NCBI RefSeq assembly: GCF_015752315.1
Contig: NZ_JADOVJ010000001.1
Coordinates: forward strand, 4,456,501 to 4,520,500
Length of the DNA: 64,000 bases
Direction: 5' to 3'
Source of the DNA: Nocardioides luteus
GTDB taxonomy: Bacteria > Actinomycetota > Actinomycetes > Propionibacteriales > Nocardioidaceae
Shown: one piece after another, positions 20,068-29,641 of the stretch
How the letters are laid out: each line of letters starts with the position of its first letter
Numbering within the stretch: the stretch's first letter is position 1
Notes under the pieces: generated by a model
What the model was told of the DNA's origin: nothing
What the model saw: only the letters and a program-made list of their open reading frames with translations
The model's database searches: none
Program-made: the position numbers and the translations under genes

Positions 20068-21720
20068 TCAGCGCAGCGCCTTGGCCACCCCGTGCCGGAG
20101 CGCGGTGTAGGCCGCCAGCTCGGTCTCGATCGGGTCGACGACGAGCTCGCGGGAGACCTCGGCGACCGCCGTACGCAGCCGCGCATCGGCCACCCGCGCC
20201 CGCCGCCGAGCGGTGCTGATCACCAGCAGGTGACACACCCACCACAGCAGCACCCCGAGCCCGACGCCTCCGATGAGCATCACGTAGGGCAGCTCGACCC
20301 CGGCGACCGACGGCGTCACCTCTCCGACCTGGGCGGCCCCAGAGAGCAGCAGCGCCACCGACCACACCAGCCCGACGCCGGCGACGATGATCAGCAGCCA
20401 CTGGAGCGCCTTGACCAGCCCGGTCCACAGCGGCAGTCGCTCGGCGTTGAGGTCGACACCGCCGACCGAGGCGTCGAGCCTGTCGGCGAGATCCCCCATC
20501 CGCGAGACCGAGGCCCGCCGGATCGCGTCGCGCCACGGCGAGGCGAGCCCGGCACCGGCCTCGTCGGCCAGCTGACGCACCTCGGTGTCGACCCTCGCCC
20601 GCTCGACCGCGGTGGTCTGCGGCAGGGAGGTCCGGGCGCGCCCGGCCAGCTGGGTCGCCTCCTCGCCCAGTGCCAGGTGAAGTCGCTTCAACGGGTCCGG
20701 CTTCAGCCGGGAGACCCACGAGACCAGCGGCCAGCCGGTGGCCGCACGTGCCCGGGTGCGTACGGAACGCTCGACCGCGTCGACCACGGTCGGCACTCCC
20801 GCCGCCTCCGCGATGGCGTCCTCGAGGGCCTCGACCCGCGGCTTGGCCAGGGAGCGCGGTTTGGCGTCGCCGGAGGCCTTCGCGAGCTTGACCGCGGCGG
20901 ACCTGATGTCGGCCGAGAGCCGGGACTTGTTGGCGCGCTTCGCCGCGGCCCGCTGGGCGATCTCGGTCTTGAGCTGCGGAATCCCCCAGCCGAGCTTGGC
21001 CGAGACCGGGATCACCGGGACGTTGCGCAGCCCGTCCTGATCCAGCAGCCGGCGTACGTCACCCAGCATCGACTCGCGACGGTCCTCGGGAACACGGTCG
21101 ATGTGGTTGAGCACCACGACCATGATCTCGGAGTGGGTGCGGAGCGGCTGCAGGTAGCGGTCGTGGATGGCCGCGTCGGCGTACTTCTGCGGGTCGAGCA
21201 CCCACACCAGCATGTCGGCGAGCTCGACCAGGCGGTCGACCTCGAGATGGTGGGAGACCTCGGTGGAGTCGTGGTCGGGGAGGTCGAGCAGCACGACGCC
21301 GTCGAGCTCGTGCCCCTCGCGGCGGGTGTCGAGCATCGAGTCGCGGGTGGTCTGGTGACGCTCGGGGATGCCCAGCCACTCGAGCAGCTCCTGAGCACCC
21401 TCCGAGCCCCACACGCACGCGGTCGCCCACGACGTGGTCGGCCGGCGGACGCCGACGGCGGAGAGCTCCAGCCCGGTCAGGGCGTTGAACGTGGACGACT
21501 TGCCCGACCCGGTCGCCCCGGCCACCCCGACGACCGTGTGGTCGGCGGAGAGCTTCAGGCGTCCCTGGGCCTTGTTGACCACGGTGCGCGCCTCCTCGAC
21601 GAGCCCGTCGTCGAGGCGTCCCGTCGCGGCGGTGGTCGCAGCGGTCAGTCCGTCCAGTCGATCACCGAGGTCTCCACCCCGGCTGACCAGGTTCTTCGCA
21701 CCTTCGAGCAGGCCGCTCAA
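20068..21720 (-). CDS. dynamin-like GTPase with C-terminal membrane helices
   Basis: 550 aa. G1 GATGSGKSS (about 67-75), G3 DLPDHDS (about 145) and G4 NHID place it in the TRAFAC/dynamin-like GTPases. Two hydrophobic helices near 435-500 would anchor it. It belongs to the paired actinobacterial GTPases related to DynA/DynB and IniA/IniC, which act at membranes in division or envelope stress; the exact role is inferred. It lies 42 bases downstream of the second GTPase, probably in one operon. Confidence 0.82.
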   Translation of the reverse strand: MSGLLEGAKNLVSRGGDLGDRLDGLTAATTAATGRLDDGLVEEARTVVNKAQGRLKLSADHTVVGVAGATGSGKSSTFNALTGLELSAVGVRRPTTSWATACVWGSEGAQELLEWLGIPERHQTTRDSMLDTRREGHELDGVVLLDLPDHDSTEVSHHLEVDRLVELADMLVWVLDPQKYADAAIHDRYLQPLRTHSEIMVVVLNHIDRVPEDRRESMLGDVRRLLDQDGLRNVPVIPVSAKLGWGIPQLKTEIAQRAAAKRANKSRLSADIRSAAVKLAKASGDAKPRSLAKPRVEALEDAIAEAAGVPTVVDAVERSVRTRARAATGWPLVSWVSRLKPDPLKRLHLALGEEATQLAGRARTSLPQTTAVERARVDTEVRQLADEAGAGLASPWRDAIRRASVSRMGDLADRLDASVGGVDLNAERLPLWTGLVKALQWLLIIVAGVGLVWSVALLLSGAAQVGEVTPSVAGVELPYVMLIGGVGLGVLLWWVCHLLVISTARRRARVADARLRTAVAEVSRELVVDPIETELAAYTALRHGVAKALR

Positions 21721-21762
21721 TGGTCCCCCTTCACGTCTTGGTCAGACACAGTCTGACAAGTC

Positions 21763-23628
21763 TCAGTCGTCGCCGCGCTGGCTGGCGAACCGGGCGTCGC
21801 CGACCTTACGCGCGGCGTGCCGCAGTCGCTCCGGTGCACCCTGATCGATCTGCAGCGCGTCGACCTGTCCTGTGTAGCGCGCACGCTCCTCGTCAACGAG
21901 CCCCACGATGCGTACCTCCAGCGCCTTGCGCGCCTTGGAGGCCAGCCCGCGCACGGCCTGGTCGCCGAAGACCGCCTCCAGCAGCTTCTGGCCGAGCAGG
22001 AGCGTGCCGCCGGCGATGCCCACCTCGGCACCGACGAGCGCTCCTCCGGTCGAGGCGAAGACGACCACCATCAGCGCGACGCCGAGGCCGTTGACCCCGT
22101 AGGAGAGGAACTTCGCCGTCGTACGCTTGTCCTGGCCCTCGCTGCGGACCATGTCGAGCACGTCCTGCTGCCAGTCGCGCACCGCGCGCTCGGCCTTGGG
22201 CCGCAGCGCTCGCGAGGCCCGGCCGAGGTCGGCGGGGCCGGCTGCCAGGAGCCCGCGTCCCGCCGGGCTCATCTGCCAGGCGGCCTCGGCCCTCTCGGCG
22301 GCCGCCTCGCACTGCTCCAGGATCAGCATCTCCAGGCCACCCTGCACGGCCGCGGTCACCCGCTCGGCCTGCTGGGGCTTGCCCTTGATCGAGCCCAGGA
22401 TCCGGTCGCGGATCATCCCGACCCGGCTCTCGAGCGCCTTGAGGATCTCGCCGGTGCCGACGAACTCCTGCCAGCGGGCGAGCACCTCGCCGCGCAGCAG
22501 CGTGCCGTCGGCGGTCGCCGCCATGATCGACCTGAGCGCCTCGTCGTAGGCCATGTCCGCATCCGCACGCAGCCGCCGCGCCGCCTCTCCCTGACCGTCC
22601 GCGGTGTCGGCGATCGGGTGGACCTCGAGGGTCAGCGCCCGCACCGCACCGTCGAGCGTCTGGGTGACGACCTGGTGCCGGGCGGTGGCGTCGTCGGCGA
22701 GCATGTCGAGCCAGGCGCGTACCTCCGCGACGTGCTCGGCCGGCAGCAGCCCCTTCTCGGAGACCTCGCCCTCGTGGACGATGAAGAGCGGGGAGTCCTT
22801 GAGGCCGCGCGAGGCGAGCATCCGGGCCAGGTGGCCGGCGACGGTCTGGACGGCTTCGGTGGGGGTGCGGTCGAGCACGACGGCCACCGCGGTGGAGCGG
22901 TTGGCGGCGAGCTGCAGGAACTCCCACGGCACCTGGTCGGCATAGCGCGCGGCCGAGGTGACGAAGATCCACAGGTCGGCTGCGGCGAGCAGCTCGGCCG
23001 CGAGCACCCGGTTGGCCTCCTCGACCGAGTCGACGTCGGGCGCGTCCAGGATCGCCAGGCCGGGGTGGAGCCGGTCGCTGGCGACCAGCTGCAGCGCACC
23101 GGGGTCGTTGGTCGGGTGGTCGACCCGCTCCAGCTCGGGAAGCAGGCGGTCCTGACCGAACCAGCGGCCGTCCTCCGGGTTGTGCACCAGCACGGGCGAG
23201 CGCGTCGTCGGCCGCAGCAGCCCCGGCGTGGTCACCTTCGCGCCGACCAGCGAGTTGACCAGCGTCGACTTGCCGGCGCCGGTGGAGCCGCCCACGACCG
23301 CGAGCATGGGCGCGTCGATGGTCATCATCCGCGGGATGATGTAGTCCTCGAGCTGCTCGACCATGGTCTGCCGGGCCGCGCGCTGCTCCTCGGCGCCGGG
23401 CAGGTCCAGCGGCAGGGTGACCTCGGTCAGCGCCTGGTGGAGCTTCACCAGCGCGGTGACCATCCGGTTGCTCTCGCCGCCGGCGGCCAGGATCGCCGCC
23501 CGGGCGGCCTCGAACTCGGTGGTCGGCTTCTCGGCGAGCATCCCCGCCGTCTGCGCCTCGTAGGCGGTCGGGCCCAGCCCCGGAGCGATGTCCGGAGCGA
23601 TGTCGTCGTGTGCCTGGTCCTCGGTCAT
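21763..23628 (-). CDS. dynamin-family GTPase
   Basis: 621 aa. G1 GGSTGAGKSTLVNSLVG (about 113-129), switch-region TTRSPVLVHNP, G3 LDAPDVDS and a G4-like LDRTPTE. Helical regions follow, and a hydrophobic stretch GVALMVVVFASTGGALVGA lies near residue 535. It sits between the PrsW gene (ATGA overlap) and the other GTPase, so the three are probably translated together. Membrane remodelling is a family-based inference. Confidence 0.82.
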   Translation of the reverse strand: MTEDQAHDDIAPDIAPGLGPTAYEAQTAGMLAEKPTTEFEAARAAILAAGGESNRMVTALVKLHQALTEVTLPLDLPGAEEQRAARQTMVEQLEDYIIPRMMTIDAPMLAVVGGSTGAGKSTLVNSLVGAKVTTPGLLRPTTRSPVLVHNPEDGRWFGQDRLLPELERVDHPTNDPGALQLVASDRLHPGLAILDAPDVDSVEEANRVLAAELLAAADLWIFVTSAARYADQVPWEFLQLAANRSTAVAVVLDRTPTEAVQTVAGHLARMLASRGLKDSPLFIVHEGEVSEKGLLPAEHVAEVRAWLDMLADDATARHQVVTQTLDGAVRALTLEVHPIADTADGQGEAARRLRADADMAYDEALRSIMAATADGTLLRGEVLARWQEFVGTGEILKALESRVGMIRDRILGSIKGKPQQAERVTAAVQGGLEMLILEQCEAAAERAEAAWQMSPAGRGLLAAGPADLGRASRALRPKAERAVRDWQQDVLDMVRSEGQDKRTTAKFLSYGVNGLGVALMVVVFASTGGALVGAEVGIAGGTLLLGQKLLEAVFGDQAVRGLASKARKALEVRIVGLVDEERARYTGQVDALQIDQGAPERLRHAARKVGDARFASQRGDD

Positions 23629-24791
23629 CCTGTCATCACCTGTCCGCTCGGGAACGCGATGTGCGGACGTACCTCACTGATGCGGTCAACGTATGCCCTC
23701 CCCCGGGCGGCGAAGTCTGGCGGCGGGTTGCCGCGCAGGAATCGCCAGTGCAAGTATCCGAGCTCGATGGCAGCCTGCTGGTATTCACGCATCGCCGCAA
23801 CCCCCTGAGCCCCTCCGTGGGTCGACGCGAACCTCCGCGCCTGCTCCCGCCGCCGCAGATCGACCACCCAGCCGATGTCGGTGTAGGGGATCAGACCCCG
23901 CTGGGCCGCGTCGGTCAGCGACCGGGTCAGCACGATGCGCTCGGACTTCCGGCGCCAGACCGCGAAGACCACCATCGACACGAACGCGGGCACCATCAGC
24001 ACGACGTACGCCAGCAGGAAGCCGGCCCCGTCGAAGAGCAGTGTCGAGCCGTTCCAGGTGCCGTGGGTGAGCACCGCGACGGCGTAGCCCAGGAGCGGCG
24101 CGACCACCTTCAGCCAGCGCTTGCGGGTCACCACCGCGACGCCGATGCCGATGCCGGTGAAGGCGGTGAAGAGCGGGTGGGCGAACGGGCTGAACAGGCA
24201 GCGCATCACGAAGACGACGGTGAACTCACCGATGTGTCCGGCCGAGCTGTCGCCCATGCCGGGCGTGCCGTTGTAGGTGCCGCCGAGATAGAGGATGTTC
24301 TCGGTGAAGGCGAAGCCGATGCCGACCATGCCGGCGTAGACGATCCCGTCCAGCACGCCGTCGAGGAGATGGCGTCGCCAGAACAGCAGCACGAAGAGGA
24401 ACAGTCCCTTGGCCGCCTCCTCGGTGACCGGCGCGACGATCGCCAGCTGGGTCGCCTCGCTCCACCCGGCGAGCAGCGCCCCGACGCTCTGCACGATCAG
24501 CGCCGCTGCCACCGCGATGAAGGCGCCCCACCCCAGGCCGAGCGCCAGCAAGGACTTCGGCTCGGGTTCGTAGCGGTCCAGCCACAGGAAGGCGTAGACC
24601 AGCGGCACCACCGGGACGGCCGCGAAGAGCACCCCGAGGATGGCGCCGGTCGGAGCGAGCTGGTCGTCGACCACGCTTGTGCTCAGCAGAACGACCCCGA
24701 GCACGGGCAACGAGGTCAGCACGACAAGCACGCCCACCACGATGGTGAACGTGCGGCTGCTTCTTGTCGGATCCTTCGGGATCGCCCCCAT
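23625..24791 (-). CDS. PrsW-family intramembrane metalloprotease
   Basis: 388 aa, about eight hydrophobic segments. Active-site motifs of the family are visible: APVTEEAAKG (EExxK), FAFTENILYL (ExN) and HPLFTAFTG, with a further His in LTHGTWNG. Known PrsW proteases clip anti-sigma factors. No anti-sigma gene lies next to it here, and a substrate among the co-transcribed membrane GTPases is only a guess. ATG 24791 is the chosen start; the stop overlaps the next GTPase start. Confidence 0.88.
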   Translation of the reverse strand: MGAIPKDPTRSSRTFTIVVGVLVVLTSLPVLGVVLLSTSVVDDQLAPTGAILGVLFAAVPVVPLVYAFLWLDRYEPEPKSLLALGLGWGAFIAVAAALIVQSVGALLAGWSEATQLAIVAPVTEEAAKGLFLFVLLFWRRHLLDGVLDGIVYAGMVGIGFAFTENILYLGGTYNGTPGMGDSSAGHIGEFTVVFVMRCLFSPFAHPLFTAFTGIGIGVAVVTRKRWLKVVAPLLGYAVAVLTHGTWNGSTLLFDGAGFLLAYVVLMVPAFVSMVVFAVWRRKSERIVLTRSLTDAAQRGLIPYTDIGWVVDLRRREQARRFASTHGGAQGVAAMREYQQAAIELGYLHWRFLRGNPPPDFAARGRAYVDRISEVRPHIAFPSGQVMTG

Positions 24792-24914
24792 GCGCGCCAG
24801 ACTATCGGGCGTCCGGCCCGCACGTGCGACCAGACACCGTTCGGACACCCTCACGGGCCCCGTGGCCAGGGAACTCACGAGCGTCGTCGGCACGGCGCGG
24901 CGTACGATTCCCAT

Positions 24915-26339
24915 ATGACGGACAACGGCGCCCCCACCCCTGCAGAAGACCACACCGAGAGCCACGACCAGCCGGTTCCGGAAGCTTGGTCCAACTTCAT
25001 GAGGGAGGGCTGGGACGACCGCGAGGTCGAGGTTCCCGAGCATCCGATCACGCCGTGGGCGGCCGCGCGCCGGGAGCGGCTCGCGGGCATCTTCCCGGGC
25101 GAGCGCCTGGTCGTTCCGGCCGGCACCTACAAGGTCCGCGCCAACGACACCGACTACCGATTCCGCGCCGACACCGCCCACGTGCACCTGACCGGCAACC
25201 AGACCTCCGACGCCGTCGTGGTGATCGAGCCCGACGGCAGCTCGGTGCTGTACGCCCGCCCGCGCAGTGGTCGCGACACCGACGAGTTCTTCCGCGACCG
25301 TCAGTACGGCGCGCTCTGGGCCGGTGCGCGTCCCTCGGCCCGTGAGCTCTCCGACTCGCTGGGCATCGAGGTACGCCACGTCGACCAGCTCGAGTCCGCA
25401 CTCTCCGGCAGCACCCCGACCCGAGTGCTCCGGGGCGTCTCGGCCGACGTCGACAAGCTGGTCGGCCCGGCCGGGGGCGGCCGCGACGAGGAGTTCGCCA
25501 AGGCGCTCTCCGAGCTGCGCCTGATCAAGGACGAGTGGGAGCTCGGCGAGCTGCAGGAGGCCTGCGACATCACCGTGCGCGGCTTCACCGACGCGGTCCG
25601 CGAGTGGGACCAGGTGCTGAAGCACGGCGAGCGCTGGATCGAGGGCACCTTCTTCCGCCGCGCGCGTGCCGAGGGCAACGATCTCGGCTACGACTCGATC
25701 GTCGGCGGCGGGTCGCACGCCACCACGCTCCACTGGATCGACAACGACGGCCCGATCGTCCCCGGCGAGCTGGTGCTGCTCGACATGGGCGTGGAGGGCC
25801 ACAACCTCTACACCGCCGACATCACCCGCACGCTCCCCATCTCCGGGACGTTCACGCCGCTGCAGCGCAACCTCTACGAGCTCGTCTACAACGCCCAGCA
25901 GGCCGGCATCGAGGCGATCCGCCCCGGCGTCACCTTCCGCGCCGGTCACTTCGCCGCGATGGAGATCCTCGCCCACGGGCTGGACGACCTGGGGCTGCTC
26001 CCGGTGTCCGTCGACGAGGCGCTCTCCGAGGACAACAAGACCTACTCCCGCTGGACCCTGCACGGTGTCTCCCACATGCTCGGCCTCGACGTCCACGACT
26101 GCGCCTCCGCGTCGAAGGAGGCCTACATCGAGGGGCCGCTGCAGGAGGGCATGGTCCTCACCGTCGAGCCGGGCCTCTACTTCCAGAAGGAGGACAAGCT
26201 CGTCCCCGAGGAGCTGCGCGGCATCGGCATCCGCATCGAGGACGACATCGTCGTCACCGCCGACGGTTCGGTGAACCTGTCCAAGGGCCTGCCCCGGACC
26301 GCCGACGACGTCGAGGCGTGGATGGGCCAGTATCTGTGA
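24915..26339 (+). CDS. pepP: Xaa-Pro aminopeptidase (aminopeptidase P family)
   Basis: 474-aa M24B metallopeptidase removing N-terminal residues before proline. The N-terminal AMP_N domain runs to about residue 190. The pita-bread catalytic domain shows the dinuclear metal ligands: D in LLDMGVEG, D in YTADITRT, H in LHGVSHMLGLDVHD, E in LTVEPGLY and E in RIEDDIVV. ATG 24915 is followed by a short acidic leader. It is divergent from the PrsW gene and followed by a hairpin before the amidase gene. Confidence 0.93.
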   Translation: MTDNGAPTPAEDHTESHDQPVPEAWSNFMREGWDDREVEVPEHPITPWAAARRERLAGIFPGERLVVPAGTYKVRANDTDYRFRADTAHVHLTGNQTSDAVVVIEPDGSSVLYARPRSGRDTDEFFRDRQYGALWAGARPSARELSDSLGIEVRHVDQLESALSGSTPTRVLRGVSADVDKLVGPAGGGRDEEFAKALSELRLIKDEWELGELQEACDITVRGFTDAVREWDQVLKHGERWIEGTFFRRARAEGNDLGYDSIVGGGSHATTLHWIDNDGPIVPGELVLLDMGVEGHNLYTADITRTLPISGTFTPLQRNLYELVYNAQQAGIEAIRPGVTFRAGHFAAMEILAHGLDDLGLLPVSVDEALSEDNKTYSRWTLHGVSHMLGLDVHDCASASKEAYIEGPLQEGMVLTVEPGLYFQKEDKLVPEELRGIGIRIEDDIVVTADGSVNLSKGLPRTADDVEAWMGQYL

Positions 26340-26375
26340 CGTGAATGCTGACCGAGGCAACTCAGTCGAGCAGCA

Positions 26376-26403
26376 CTGCCCTCGTGGAGTTCCGCGAGGG
26401 CAG
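26376..26403 (+). terminator. hairpin after the aminopeptidase gene
   Basis: CTGCCCTCG at 26376-26384 pairs perfectly with CGAGGGCAG at 26395-26403 around a 10-base loop. A second small inverted repeat, ACCGAG/CTCGGT, follows at 26413-26428 and overlaps the preferred start of the amidase. The first hairpin could end pepP transcription. No U-run is present. Confidence 0.45.
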
Positions 26404-26418
26404 CGACTGCTCACCGAG

Positions 26419-27222
26419 GTGACTCGGTCAGCGGCCGCCGTGGCCGGCTGCATCGTCCTGGCATCGGCCCTGACGGCCTGCGGCCCCGGACGTACGCCAC
26501 GACAGCAACCCGCCGCATCAGGGACGCCCAGCGCCTCGGCGTCCGCGTCCTCGGCTCCGAACGACGTCTTCGCGGGCGCCGTGGTCGGGATCGACCCGGG
26601 CCACAACGGCGGCAACGCGGGCGCCCCCGAGGTGATCAACGAGCCGGTGTGGAACGGGCGCTCGAAGAGCCCGTGCAACACGACCGGCACCGCGACCGCG
26701 GACGGTTATCCGGAGACCGACTTCACCTGGGCCGTGGCGACCAAGCTCGCCGCCGACCTGCGCGAGTCCGGCGCGAAGGTGGTCATGACCCGGGACAGCA
26801 ACGACGGGGTCGGGCCGTGCATCGACGAGCGGGCGAAGATCATCAACGACGCGAAGGCCGACGTCGCGATCGACATCCACGCCGACGGCGCTGCCGAGAC
26901 CGAGCGCGGCTACTCGCTGCTGATCCCGGTGCCCTCGGGCACCAACGACGAGATCGTCCAGCCGTCGCGGCGCTACGCCGAGCTGCTGCGTACCGAGATG
27001 CGGAGGACCGGGATGCCGCTGGCCTCCTACCTCGGCGAGGGCGGCTTCGTGGAGCGCGACGACCTGGCCGGGCTCAACCTCACCACGGTGCCGCAGGTGC
27101 TGCTCGAGACGGGCAACATGCGCAACGCCGAGGATGCGCGCCTGCTGAAGTCCGACCGGTTCCAGGAGCGAACGGCCGCCGCCATCAAACGGGCGATGGC
27201 GGCGTACCTCCGCTCACGCTGA
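26419..27222 (+). CDS. N-acetylmuramoyl-L-alanine amidase, lipoprotein
   Basis: Amidase_3 zinc hydrolase cleaving the glycan-stem-peptide bond of peptidoglycan. IDPGHNGG supplies the first zinc His, DIHADGA the second, and LLETGNMRNAEDA holds the catalytic Glu near the end. With GTG 26419 (267 aa) the protein begins with a clean lipoprotein signal ending LTAC, so it would be anchored outside the membrane. The frame is open from GTG 26341, but that would translate the hairpin region and bury the signal peptide. Confidence 0.85.
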   Translation: MTRSAAAVAGCIVLASALTACGPGRTPRQQPAASGTPSASASASSAPNDVFAGAVVGIDPGHNGGNAGAPEVINEPVWNGRSKSPCNTTGTATADGYPETDFTWAVATKLAADLRESGAKVVMTRDSNDGVGPCIDERAKIINDAKADVAIDIHADGAAETERGYSLLIPVPSGTNDEIVQPSRRYAELLRTEMRRTGMPLASYLGEGGFVERDDLAGLNLTTVPQVLLETGNMRNAEDARLLKSDRFQERTAAAIKRAMAAYLRSR

Positions 27223-27250
27223 GCCCCGCGCGGTCACTCCTTCGCTCGGC

Positions 27251-29317
27251 TCAGAGCTTCTTCCACTCGACGGGCTCGAGCCCGTATTCCTCCGCGATCG
27301 GGCCCCAGGCCTTGGCCGCCGCCTTCTTCGGGTCGTGGCTGGCCAGGCTGAGCGTGGTCGCCTTCTCCAGCTTGCCCTTGCCGCCGATGCACTCCCCCTC
27401 GGCGTTGATCCGGCGCTTCTCGCCCCAGGCGGCGAAGGCGAGGTCGGCGTTCTGGGCGGTCATCCAGGCGGACTCGAGGTTCTTCACGAGCTTCCGCGAG
27501 CCCGGGAGGACGGCGGTGTCGATCTCGGCGACCTTCGTCGCCAGCTCCTTGCGGGACGCCGCGGCGTCCTCGAAGGTCTGGATCGCCTCCTCGATGTTCT
27601 CGCAGGCCTGGAGATCGGCCTGCGCGGCACCGATGGCCGCCTTGTCCTTGGCCGAGGTCTTGATGAGCTCGTCGATCTTCTTGGCCTCGGCGGCGGCACC
27701 GCCCTCGGTGGTGGTTGCGCCCTTCGTGGTGCCGGTCTCGGCGTTGGCGTCGCCGTTGCTGTTGATCAGGCCGATGACGAAGGCGATGATCGCGACCACG
27801 ACGGCCAGCGCCACGACGATGATGCCCCAGCGCTTCAGGTTCAGGCCGGAGCCCTTGCCCTGGCCGCGCTGCGGCTCGTAGCGGGCGTCGAAGGCGTTCC
27901 CGTAGGGGGCGTAGCCCTGGGGCGCCATCGGAGGCGGCGCGGGCGTGTTCGGCCCACCACCGACCGGCGGCTGCCCCACGAGGGTGGCGTCGGAGTAGAC
28001 GTTCTCGTAGGGGTCACCGTACGGCTGGCCGAACTGGTCCTGGGACGGGTCCTGCGGCTGCCCGTAGGGCTGCTCGAACGCCTGGTCGTAGGACTGGTCG
28101 TAAGGCTGGTCGTAGGACTGCTCGTGAGGCTGGTCGTAGGACCCCTCGTAGGACGGCGACCACTGAGCCTGGTCCGGCTCCAGCTGCGGCGCGAGCGGGG
28201 CGTAGGAGGGATCGCCGTACGCCGGCGGCTGCTGCTGACCCTGGTCGGCCTGACCGTCGTCGTAGCGCGCCTCGGGTGCGGGGGCGTCGAACTTACCCTG
28301 CGGCGGCGCGAACTGCTCGAACTCCTCGCGCGGCCTGGTGCCGCCCGCGGCCTCCTCCACGCCGTCGAACCGGGGGCTCATCGCGACCTGAGTGTTGTCC
28401 TGAGCCTGCCGGAAGGTCTCCTCCTGCTGGGGCGGCGCCGGCTGGCGCCGCTCGACCGGAGGCATCGCCTCGTGGGTCATCTCGGAGGCCGTGCCGCCCA
28501 TCTGCGGCGCGGAGTCCACGAACGCCGGGTGCTCCGTGCTCGGGCTGTGTGCCGCAGCCGGGCGCTCGGGAAGCGGCGCCAACGGCTCGGTCGGACGCTC
28601 CGGCGCCTGGCGCTCCGGGAGCGGCGCCAGCGGCTCGGACGCGGCGCGCTCCGGCGCCTGACGCTCCGGCAGCGGCGCCAGCGGCTCGGAGACCGCGCGC
28701 TCGGGCGCCTGACGCTCCGGCAGCGGCGCCAACGGCTCGGAGCTCTGCGGCGGCTCGGGCCGCTGCGGCTCCGGCGCGGGCGCCTCGGGCGCCGGCCGCT
28801 CGGGCGCGGGCGCCTCGGCAGCAGGCTCCGGGGCCGGCTCCGCCTCCGCGACCTTCCTGCGCTTGGGCAGGAAGAGCGACTGCGACTGGGAGGCGAGCTC
28901 GGGCTCGAACTTCGGCGTACGCGCCGCCAGCCCGAACAGGCCACCACCGTCCGACCCGGCCGGCGGCGGAGCCATGCCGCCACCGAAGGCGGGCTGCTCA
29001 CCGCTGGGCGCGGTCATGTTGAGCTGGGGCGCCATCGAGGCCCCCGGCGTACGTCGGACCTGCTCGAGCGGCAACGGGGCCGGCTCCGTGTCGGCCTCGG
29101 GCGCGGGCACAGAGGTTCCTTGCCCACGCCTCGGCAACGACAGACCACCCTGCTCAGGATCGGCACCCCTCTGCGGCAGTCGCGGGGGTGCGACCGGCTC
29201 CGGTGCACCCTGCGACGGCGGCTGATGAGCGCTTCTGACGGGGGTCCCACAACCTGTGCAGAAGCGCATACCGGTGACGGCTGCACCGCACGAGGTGCAC
29301 ATGGACTCCATAGTCAT
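27251..29317 (-). CDS. zinc-ribbon, repeat-rich single-pass membrane protein
   Basis: 688 aa. The N-terminus is a zinc ribbon (CTSCG...FCTGCG). A long disordered region contains four copies of a ~17-residue unit (SEPLAPLPERQAPERA) and later a YDQP/SYDQ repeat (around 28040-28150). Near residue 500 a single helix (WGIIVVALAVVVAIIAFVIG) leads to a ~165-residue extracellular helical domain. Similar layouts occur in actinobacterial envelope or signalling proteins, but no function is known. ATG 29317 gives MTMESMCTSC; open sequence upstream to 29593 runs over the tRNA and is not coding. Confidence 0.7.
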   Translation of the reverse strand: MTMESMCTSCGAAVTGMRFCTGCGTPVRSAHQPPSQGAPEPVAPPRLPQRGADPEQGGLSLPRRGQGTSVPAPEADTEPAPLPLEQVRRTPGASMAPQLNMTAPSGEQPAFGGGMAPPPAGSDGGGLFGLAARTPKFEPELASQSQSLFLPKRRKVAEAEPAPEPAAEAPAPERPAPEAPAPEPQRPEPPQSSEPLAPLPERQAPERAVSEPLAPLPERQAPERAASEPLAPLPERQAPERPTEPLAPLPERPAAAHSPSTEHPAFVDSAPQMGGTASEMTHEAMPPVERRQPAPPQQEETFRQAQDNTQVAMSPRFDGVEEAAGGTRPREEFEQFAPPQGKFDAPAPEARYDDGQADQGQQQPPAYGDPSYAPLAPQLEPDQAQWSPSYEGSYDQPHEQSYDQPYDQSYDQAFEQPYGQPQDPSQDQFGQPYGDPYENVYSDATLVGQPPVGGGPNTPAPPPMAPQGYAPYGNAFDARYEPQRGQGKGSGLNLKRWGIIVVALAVVVAIIAFVIGLINSNGDANAETGTTKGATTTEGGAAAEAKKIDELIKTSAKDKAAIGAAQADLQACENIEEAIQTFEDAAASRKELATKVAEIDTAVLPGSRKLVKNLESAWMTAQNADLAFAAWGEKRRINAEGECIGGKGKLEKATTLSLASHDPKKAAAKAWGPIAEEYGLEPVEWKKL

Positions 29318-29542
29318 GACCGGGGACCTTACCGATGATCCGGTCGAGTCTCGAACCCTCGTAGTCCGCCCATCGGACACGCACGTCGACAGTGTGGGGA
29401 CAGTGCACCCAAATACCCCCCACACCTTGGTAACACTCCGGTCAGCGTTTCGGATTCCGATGCACACATGGGATACGGGCACCGGTAAGATCGGCCGCGG
29501 CCTGCGCAAACCCCCTTCAGGCGGGGTGCTCCAGCGGGCCAC

Positions 29543-29616
29543 GCCTCCGTAGCTCAGCTGGATAGAGCATCGGCCTTCTAATCCGACGGTCACAGGTTCG
29601 AATCCTGTCGGGGGCG
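29543..29616 (+). tRNA. tRNA-Arg(TCT)
   Basis: Cloverleaf folds: acceptor GCCTCCG/CGGGGGC, D-arm GCTC...GAGC, anticodon loop CTTCTAA with anticodon TCT (reads AGA), T-arm ACAGG TTCGAAT CCTGT. The last anticodon-stem pair is a mismatch. CCA is not encoded. No att-like duplicate of its 3' end is seen in the window. Confidence 0.93.
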
Positions 29617-29641
29617 CCCCAGTAATTTTGTGTGGGTTAAA

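Noticed and set aside
29318..29593. N-terminal extension of the zinc-ribbon protein
   Set aside because: The extra codons would run antisense across tRNA-Arg and the promoter region; the zinc ribbon starts right after ATG 29317.
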